A stretch of 10,309 nt of DNA from Desulfurococcales archaeon (GTDB taxonomy: Archaea; Thermoproteota; Thermoprotei_A; Sulfolobales; NBVN01). A program made the position numbers and the translations under genes. The stretch spans positions 1 to 10,309 of the forward strand of contig JAGHCP010000100.1 of the NCBI GenBank assembly GCA_021160415.1, read 5' to 3'. Under the pieces are notes generated by a model that was given only the letters and a program-made list of their open reading frames with translations, was not told the origin of the DNA and ran no database searches. How positions within the stretch are numbered: position 1 is the stretch's first letter; every line of letters starts with the position of its first letter. Shown in pieces: positions 6,476-10,309 of this stretch.

Positions 6476-6485
6476 CTTAATTAAG
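6476..6485 (-). promoter_or_regulatory. Probable TATA box of the small protein-SPOUT-S19 operon
   Basis: The palindrome CTTAATTAAG lies about 40 bases upstream of ATG 6441. With the usual TATA-to-start distance of about 25 bases, transcription would begin near 6455, leaving a leader that holds only GGTGTGAGGCA. Being palindromic, it could also act rightwards, but the spacing does not suit the sRNA at 6491. Confidence 0.5.
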
Positions 6486-6490
6486 GTAAT

Positions 6491-6547
6491 GGAGATGATG
6501 TGTTTGCCGAGTTCTGATAGGTGATGTGCCCGAAGATATCTGATTCT
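6491..6547 (+). ncRNA. Box C/D guide sRNA with two guides (rRNA 2'-O-methylation)
   Basis: Archaeal C/D sRNAs bind L7Ae, Nop5 and fibrillarin and direct ribose methylation of the target base paired to the fifth guide base upstream of D or D'. All four boxes are visible with ideal spacing: C ATGATGT (6495-6501), 12-base guide GTTTGCCGAGTT (6502-6513), D' CTGA (6514-6517), 3-base spacer, C' GTGATGT (6521-6527), 12-base guide GCCCGAAGATAT (6528-6539) and D CTGA (6540-6543). Both C boxes have T instead of A at the last position. A weak closing stem may form (GGAG 6491-6494 with TTCT 6544-6547). The D' guide complements AACUCGGCAAAC, which I recognise as a conserved archaeal 23S segment. The ends are approximate; a TATA-like ATATTCTTAA (6458-6467) could drive it. 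Confidence 0.8.
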
Positions 6548-6582
6548 TAAGCCGCTTACCCAGCATCCGGTTTAGGATTGAA

Positions 6583-6615
6583 CTATTTAAGCGAGTCACA
6601 AGGAAAGGTTTAAAG
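6583..6615 (+). promoter_or_regulatory. rpl3: Probable promoter of the L3-L4-L23-L2 operon
   Basis: Two TATA-like boxes occur, CTATTTAAG (6583-6591) and TTTAAA (6609-6614). The second follows a purine-rich stretch AGGAAAGG resembling a TFB recognition element and predicts transcription from about 6637, with a 17-base leader holding GGTG 6 bases before ATG 6654. It is the better candidate. Confidence 0.6.
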
Positions 6616-6653
6616 GAAGGAAACCAGAGTGTTGAGGTAGTGTGGTGTAGGGA

Positions 6654-7673
6654 ATGGCTAGACGTAAGCACTCAGCGCCCAGGAGAGGAAGCCTCGGGGT
6701 AAGGCCAAGGAAAAGGGCCTCAAAGTTCGTCCCAAGAGTGAGAAGCTGGCCTGCCGTGACGCTGGAGGGACCTCAACCCCTAGGATTCTTAGGGTATAAA
6801 GTAGGCATGACCCACATCTTCATGATCGACGATAGGCCCGGAACCTTGACATATGAGCAAGAGATTTTCGTGCCAGCGACAGTAATTGAAACACCACCAA
6901 TGGTACCTGTAGCTGCAAGATTCTATGTTAAGGGATTAACTGGGCTTAGAACTTACACAGAGGTATGGGCTACCGAGTTGCCCGAGGGCCTAGACCTTAA
7001 AAGAAAAATCAAAACGTTGAAAGTAACGCAGGAGGACGTGGATAAAGCTAGGAAAAAGTTGGAAGCCTTGGACGCCAGTGAAATAGCTAGGGTAACACTC
7101 CTCATGGCTTCACAGCCTAGACTTGCTGGAGGCCTAAGCAAGAAAAAGCCTGATATCATTGAAGTAAAGCTCAGCGATAATGAAAATTCCCGGGAGTTCG
7201 CCCTCAGTAAATTAGGTAAAGAGATACGGGTGAGTGAGGTCTTTAAGGCTGGCCAATTCGTCGACGTCATAGGGGTGACTAAGGGGAAAGGGTTCCAAGG
7301 CGTTATCAAGAGATTCGGCGTTAAAGAGCTTCCTAGATGGACTAAGCACAGGAAAGGTTCTAGAAGAATAGGCGCGAGGAGCCCCGGCCTTGGAACTATC
7401 AGCCCTGTCCCTCAAGCCGGTCAGATGGGGTTCCATAGAAGAACAGAGCTAAACAAGAGGATCCTCATCATAGGGAGCGACCCCTCGCAAATCAACCCGG
7501 TCAGTGGGTTCCCACATTATGGTCTGGTGAAGTCTGACTACATCGTCGTTAAGGGAACTGTGCAAGGAACGCCTAAGAGGCCATTAATCCTCAGATGGCC
7601 AGTTAGACCTCCGAAATGGACCCCCGATAAACCTCCAAAGATCACATACGTAAGTCTTGAAAGCAAGATTTGA
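6654..7673 (+). CDS. rpl3: Ribosomal protein L3 (uL3)
   Basis: Core large-subunit protein that starts assembly at the 3' domain of 23S rRNA and sends a loop towards the peptidyl-transferase centre. The 339-residue product is the long archaeal/eukaryotic form. It starts with RRKHSAPRRGSLGVRPRKR (about 3-21), followed by FLGYKVGMTHIF, FVDVIGVTKGKGFQGVIKRF (about 203-222) and the centre-reaching loop PGLGTISPVPQAGQMGFHRR (about 245-264). It ends in RPLILRWPVRPPKW (about 309-322). The start is ATG 6654 with GGTG 6 bases upstream. It leads a rightward operon, opposite in direction to the rest of the window's ribosomal genes. Confidence 0.97.
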   Translation: MARRKHSAPRRGSLGVRPRKRASKFVPRVRSWPAVTLEGPQPLGFLGYKVGMTHIFMIDDRPGTLTYEQEIFVPATVIETPPMVPVAARFYVKGLTGLRTYTEVWATELPEGLDLKRKIKTLKVTQEDVDKARKKLEALDASEIARVTLLMASQPRLAGGLSKKKPDIIEVKLSDNENSREFALSKLGKEIRVSEVFKAGQFVDVIGVTKGKGFQGVIKRFGVKELPRWTKHRKGSRRIGARSPGLGTISPVPQAGQMGFHRRTELNKRILIIGSDPSQINPVSGFPHYGLVKSDYIVVKGTVQGTPKRPLILRWPVRPPKWTPDKPPKITYVSLESKI

Positions 7674-7678
7674 GGTGA
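7672..7678 (+). promoter_or_regulatory. rpl4: Ribosome binding site that fixes the L4 start
   Basis: GAGGTGA overlaps the L3 stop and lies 5 bases before GTG 7684. It selects that codon over an in-frame TTG at 7657, which lies inside L3 and has no binding site. Confidence 0.75.
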
Positions 7679-7683
7679 GGCGC

Positions 7684-8496
7684 GTGACGCATAAAATAAT
7701 TCTATTAAGAAAGCTCCAAGCAATAACCGTGCCAGTATATGACTTAGATGGGAAGAGAGTGGGAGACGTCACCCTACCCCCTGTTTTCAGCTTCCCTGTA
7801 AGAAAGGACTTGATCAGAAGGGCTTTTCACTCAGCGATGACTGCAAGGCTCCAACCCAAGGGTCGTGACCCCCTAGCTGGTAAGAGAAGGGTAGGGGAGT
7901 CCTGGGGAATTAATCACTCGGTTGCCAGAGTTCCTAGATTGGATAACGGAAGAGCAGTATTCGCCCCAATGACTAGGGGTGGAAGACTGACCCATCCGCC
8001 AAGGGTTGAGAAAGTCCTGCATGAGGAGGTGAATAAGAAAGAACGAATCAGGGCGATAGCGTCGGCTCTAGCAGCGACTGCAGCCCCAGAGATTGTTAGG
8101 GATCGTGGACATAGATTCACCTGCGAGAAACTACCTGTGATTGTCTCCGACGAGTTTGAGGACATTGGAAGAACAGGGCAGGGAAAGGAAATACTGAAGA
8201 AGCTATGCGTATGGGAGGACATACTCCGAGCATATGAAGGAAGGAGGATTCGGGCAGGGAAAGGGAAGATGAGGGGGAGAAAATACATCACCCCCAAATC
8301 GGTGCTCATAGTTGTTTCTGAAGGAGATGCTAAGGTTGTGAAGGCTCTGAGGAACCTACCCGGGGTTGATGTAATTTCCACGGACCTGCTAAGCGTTCTA
8401 CACCTAGCTCCTGGAGGTGTTCCAGGGAGGTTAACCATTTACACCATGAAGGCGTTGTCACAAATCGAAAACAGATTTGAGGTGATTACTCCGTGA
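7684..8496 (+). CDS. rpl4: Ribosomal protein L4 (uL4)
   Basis: Large-subunit protein whose long internal loop forms part of the exit-tunnel constriction. With the start at GTG 7684 (MTHKIILLRKLQAITVPVYD) it is 270 residues, normal for archaea. Archaeal features include the tunnel-loop region RLQPKGRDPLAGKRRVGESW (about 44-63), then RVPRLDNGRAVFAPMTRGGR (about 70-89) and the C-terminal GVDVISTDLLSVLHLAPGG (about 226-244). It begins 10 bases after the L3 stop and shares GTGA with L23, so L3, L4 and L23 are probably translated as a coupled set. Confidence 0.97.
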   Translation: MTHKIILLRKLQAITVPVYDLDGKRVGDVTLPPVFSFPVRKDLIRRAFHSAMTARLQPKGRDPLAGKRRVGESWGINHSVARVPRLDNGRAVFAPMTRGGRLTHPPRVEKVLHEEVNKKERIRAIASALAATAAPEIVRDRGHRFTCEKLPVIVSDEFEDIGRTGQGKEILKKLCVWEDILRAYEGRRIRAGKGKMRGRKYITPKSVLIVVSEGDAKVVKALRNLPGVDVISTDLLSVLHLAPGGVPGRLTIYTMKALSQIENRFEVITP

Positions 8497-8756
8497 AGGA
8501 CCCGGCCTCAATAATATTAAGGATTGTCGCCACGGAGAAGGCTTTAGGGCTCGTGGAGAAGGAAAACACACTAACATTCATAGTGGATAGGAGAGCTACT
8601 AAACACGATATTAAGCGTGCTGTGGAGCAACTCTTTGAGGTCAAGGTGGCTAAGGTCAGGACTCTAATAACTCCGAAAGGATTTAAGAAGGCATACATTA
8701 AACTCACACCGGAATTTAAGGCTAGTGAAGTAGCCACGAAGCTAGGCATAATATGA
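8493..8756 (+). CDS. rpl23: Ribosomal protein L23 (uL23)
   Basis: Large-subunit protein at the tunnel exit; the docking site for signal recognition particle and other nascent-chain factors. The 87-residue product is the short archaeal form: IILRIVATEKALGLVEKENT (about 6-25), LTFIVDRRATKHDIKRAVEQ (about 26-45), FEVKVAKVRTLITPKGFKKA (about 48-67) and YIKLTPEF. The start is GTG 8493 overlapping the L4 stop, with GAGGTGA 7 bases upstream. The L2 start follows 11 bases after its stop. Confidence 0.97.
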   Translation: MKDPASIILRIVATEKALGLVEKENTLTFIVDRRATKHDIKRAVEQLFEVKVAKVRTLITPKGFKKAYIKLTPEFKASEVATKLGII

Positions 8757-8767
8757 GGCGGTGAGCA

Positions 8768-9484
8768 ATGGGTAAGAGAATACTTCAGCAAAGAGCCGGG
8801 AGAGGAGGTCAACAGTTTAGGAATAGGAAACACCTCCACATCGCTCCAGCTAAATACCCTCAGCTATCCGATGCTACCCTGAGAGGAATTGTCACGGAAC
8901 TAATTCACGACCCGGGCAGATGGGTGCCTTTAGCTCATATCGAACTTGAGAATGGAGTAGAGTACTTCATTCCTGCTGCCGAGGGAATGTACGTAGGGCA
9001 AGAGGTCTTCATAGGGCCCGATGCCCCGATAGCCGTCGGGAACACCCTCCCACTAGCTAAAATCCCTGAAGGAACAAAGATATACAACGTTGAGCTCAGA
9101 CCGGGAGATGGGGGGAAGTTAGCCAGGCAGTCAGGCAGTTATGCAATCATTGTTGGCAGGTCAGGAAGGTATACACTTATTCAACTCCCAAGTAAAAGAC
9201 AGAAGAGCGTTCTAAGTACTGCGAGAGCAACAATAGGCGTACCTGCAGGGGCAGGCAGAACAGAGAAACCGCTACTTAAGGCCGGCAATTCATACTACAA
9301 GTGGAGACCTAAAGCTCATAAATGGCCGAAAGTTAGAGGCGTTGCCATGAATGCCGTGAGCCATAAGTTCGGAGGCGGGTCACACCAGAGCGTATCAATA
9401 CCGTCAACAGTAGCTAGAAATGCTCCGCCGGGTAGGAAAGTAGGACATATCGCGGCTAGGAGGACGGGAAGAAGAAAGCGTTAA
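8768..9484 (+). CDS. rpl2: Ribosomal protein L2 (uL2)
   Basis: Highly conserved large-subunit protein needed for subunit joining and the peptidyl-transferase region. The 238-residue product is the archaeal length. Clear segments are GKRILQQRAGRGGQQF (2-17), LIHDPGRWVPLAHIE (about 45-59), RPGDGGKLARQSGSYA (about 111-126) and the C-terminal RGVAMNAVSHKFGGGSHQS (about 190-208). The last is the archaeal form of the bacterial RGVAMNPVDHPHGGG loop, with the conserved His kept in SHKFGGG. The start is ATG 8768 after GGTGAGCA. It is the last gene of its operon; S19, which normally follows, is about 3.4 kb to the left on the other strand. Confidence 0.98.
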   Translation: MGKRILQQRAGRGGQQFRNRKHLHIAPAKYPQLSDATLRGIVTELIHDPGRWVPLAHIELENGVEYFIPAAEGMYVGQEVFIGPDAPIAVGNTLPLAKIPEGTKIYNVELRPGDGGKLARQSGSYAIIVGRSGRYTLIQLPSKRQKSVLSTARATIGVPAGAGRTEKPLLKAGNSYYKWRPKAHKWPKVRGVAMNAVSHKFGGGSHQSVSIPSTVARNAPPGRKVGHIAARRTGRRKR

Positions 9485-9490
9485 GCCTCA

Positions 9491-9540
9491 TCTCTTTTTA
9501 ACTCGGTGGTTTGAGAGAAAAAGCCTGAGGACTTTTTATT
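9491..9540 (+). terminator. Probable T-tract terminator of the L3-L2 operon
   Basis: Two T5 tracts follow the L2 stop on the plus strand, at 9495-9499 and 9533-9537. The second lies in the loop of a perfect inverted repeat (AGCCTGA 9522-9528 with TCAGGCT 9541-9547). Oligo-T tracts are the main archaeal termination signal. Confidence 0.5.
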
Positions 9541-9547
9541 TCAGGCT
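9518..9547 (-). terminator. Probable terminator of the nucleotidyltransferase gene
   Basis: Read leftwards, a 7-base-pair inverted repeat (9541-9547 with 9522-9528, 12-base loop) overlaps the last codons and stop of the gene, and a T5 tract (9522-9518) follows directly. The hairpin is shared with the converging L2 operon. Confidence 0.45.
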
Positions 9548-10249
9548 ACAGTACCTTCTCAATACCTCCTTAATTATCCCGGAGGACGATAAGTTCTTGC
9601 CTGAAAGCCTTCTCCCCATTCTCATCACCTTCACCTTAACACCCCTTTTAACTAAGTCAGCTTCAAGCTTCTTTTCATCAACTGATTGATCCGGTCCCAG
9701 AAACACAATGTCAGGTTTTATGGAGGTTATCGGGTTCAGAAAGTCATTTCTATCCCCAAGCATCGCTTTATACACGTATTTAATCGACGATATAAGTTCA
9801 AGACGCTCCTCCTCAGACAGTATGGGATACCGCCCTTTGACTCTGTAGACGTTCTCGTCCCTTGCTACTACAGCGTATACTAAGCCGTGAGCAGAGGCTT
9901 CCTTCAAGAACCTAACATGCCCAGGGTGAAGAAGGTCAAAGGTCCCCCCAACGAATACCTTAGCAGGTTTTGATCTCCTCCAGTTTACAGATACCTCCCC
10001 TAACCGAGCTAAAGCATCCAGTAAACCCTCAGCATACGAAACACATGAAAGAGCAGTGATGCAGTCCCCGACACCCATATAGTACTTAGCGTCAGAGACG
10101 TAATCCCTTACCAACTCAATAATGGAGATGACCTCCCTATTCAGCCCCCCACGATCCACCTGAGCATCGATCTGCCTTAATGCGTCCTCCACCATGCCTA
10201 TATATGTCCTAACGCGTATAGCGATTTCTTCACCGCACGCAGAACTCAT
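9536..10249 (-). CDS. DUF357 domain fused to a cytidylyltransferase-like (RibL-type) nucleotidyltransferase
   Basis: The 237-residue product has two parts. Residues about 9-85 are helical (EIAIRVRTYIGMVEDALRQI ... YYMGVGDCITALSCVSYAEG) and fit DUF357, an archaeal domain of unknown role. Residues about 96-234 are a nucleotidyltransferase: VFVGGTFDLLHPGHVRFLKE (98-117) holds the HxGH-type HPGH (108-111), followed by ARDENVYRVKG, ILSEEERLELI, PDIVFLGPDQSVDE (179-192) and the end motif LSSSGIIKEV (220-229). It resembles archaeal FAD synthase RibL, which adenylates FMN with CTP/ATP-type chemistry, but glycerol-phosphate or other substrates are possible. The start is ATG 10249 with GGTGGTGA upstream, sharing ATGA with an upstream frame. 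It has no visible tie to ribosomes. Confidence 0.88.
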   Translation of the reverse strand: MSSACGEEIAIRVRTYIGMVEDALRQIDAQVDRGGLNREVISIIELVRDYVSDAKYYMGVGDCITALSCVSYAEGLLDALARLGEVSVNWRRSKPAKVFVGGTFDLLHPGHVRFLKEASAHGLVYAVVARDENVYRVKGRYPILSEEERLELISSIKYVYKAMLGDRNDFLNPITSIKPDIVFLGPDQSVDEKKLEADLVKRGVKVKVMRMGRRLSGKNLSSSGIIKEVLRRYCSLK

Positions 10250-10309
10250 TCGTCACCACCTGAAGCGCCTCCTCCTCCATGAAGTGAAGTCTCGGGGACG
10301 GAACTATTA
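10246..10309 (-). CDS. Possible 3' end of an upstream gene, Gly-rich acidic tail (partial)
   Basis: The frame open from the right edge ends at TGA 10248-10246, sharing ATGA with the nucleotidyltransferase start, the usual arrangement of coupled archaeal genes. The visible residues are NSSVPETSLHGGGGASGGDE, a flexible Gly-rich tail that gives no family clue. Only 20 residues are seen, so the call rests on the overlap. Confidence 0.4.
   Translation of the reverse strand, partial: NSSVPETSLHGGGGASGGDE

Noticed and set aside
7914..8438. Long open frame antisense to L4 (174 codons)
   Set aside because: It is fully inside L4, with Ser/Thr/Leu-rich low-information translation and no start signals.
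10230..10307. Alternative frame at the right edge reading ...PRLHFMEEEALQVV...
   Set aside because: It is open and contains a tubulin-like PRLHF string, but it ends inside the nucleotidyltransferase gene. The competing frame with the ATGA overlap is the more typical arrangement.
1..10309. CRISPR array, insertion sequence, tRNA or rRNA gene
   Set aside because: I saw no spaced direct repeats, transposase motifs or tRNA-like T-arm signature (GGTTCRAANCC); gaps are too short for rRNA.

Overview
The window is archaeal and most likely from a thermophilic member of the Thermoproteota (crenarchaeal relatives). The evidence is the archaeal forms of the ribosomal proteins, a gene for RNase P subunit Rnp1 (Rpp29) inside the ribosomal cluster, an archaeal SPOUT methyltransferase, a DUF357-nucleotidyltransferase fusion, GGAGGTGA-type ribosome binding sites, TATA-box promoters with short leaders, and frequent GTG and TTG starts. 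I cannot fix the order or genus from sequence alone.

Layout, left to right. (1) Positions 1-2828, minus strand: a tight ribosomal operon transcribed leftwards, L22-S3-L29-Rnp1-S17-L14-L24, with L24 running off the left edge; its promoter is near 2870-2877. (2) Positions 2955-4834, plus strand: the RNA ligase RtcB, translationally coupled to an unrecognised 138-residue protein. (3) Positions 4896-6441, minus strand: a probable operon of a 40-codon basic small protein, a SPOUT-class RNA methyltransferase and S19. (4) Positions 6442-6653: a divergent intergenic region carrying two promoters and a well-formed box C/D guide sRNA (C box 6495-6501 to D box 6540-6543). (5) Positions 6654-9484, plus strand: L3-L4-L23-L2. 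(6) Positions 9536-10309, minus strand: a DUF357-cytidylyltransferase fusion, with what looks like the 3' end of a coupled upstream gene at the right edge. No gene-free stretch exceeds 300 bases.

In most archaea L3-L4-L23-L2-S19-L22-S3 and so on form one co-directional run. Here the run is broken: L3-L4-L23-L2 is on the opposite strand, S19 sits with the SPOUT methyltransferase, and RtcB plus its partner are inserted in reverse between S19 and L22. Nearly everything serves ribosome building or RNA maturation: ribosomal proteins, rRNA 2'-O-methylation (sRNA), RNA methylation (SPOUT), tRNA processing (Rnp1) and RNA ligation (RtcB). The least explained items are the box C/D sRNA, whose two guides seem to target neighbouring sites in 23S rRNA, the 40-residue basic protein, and the RtcB-coupled protein.
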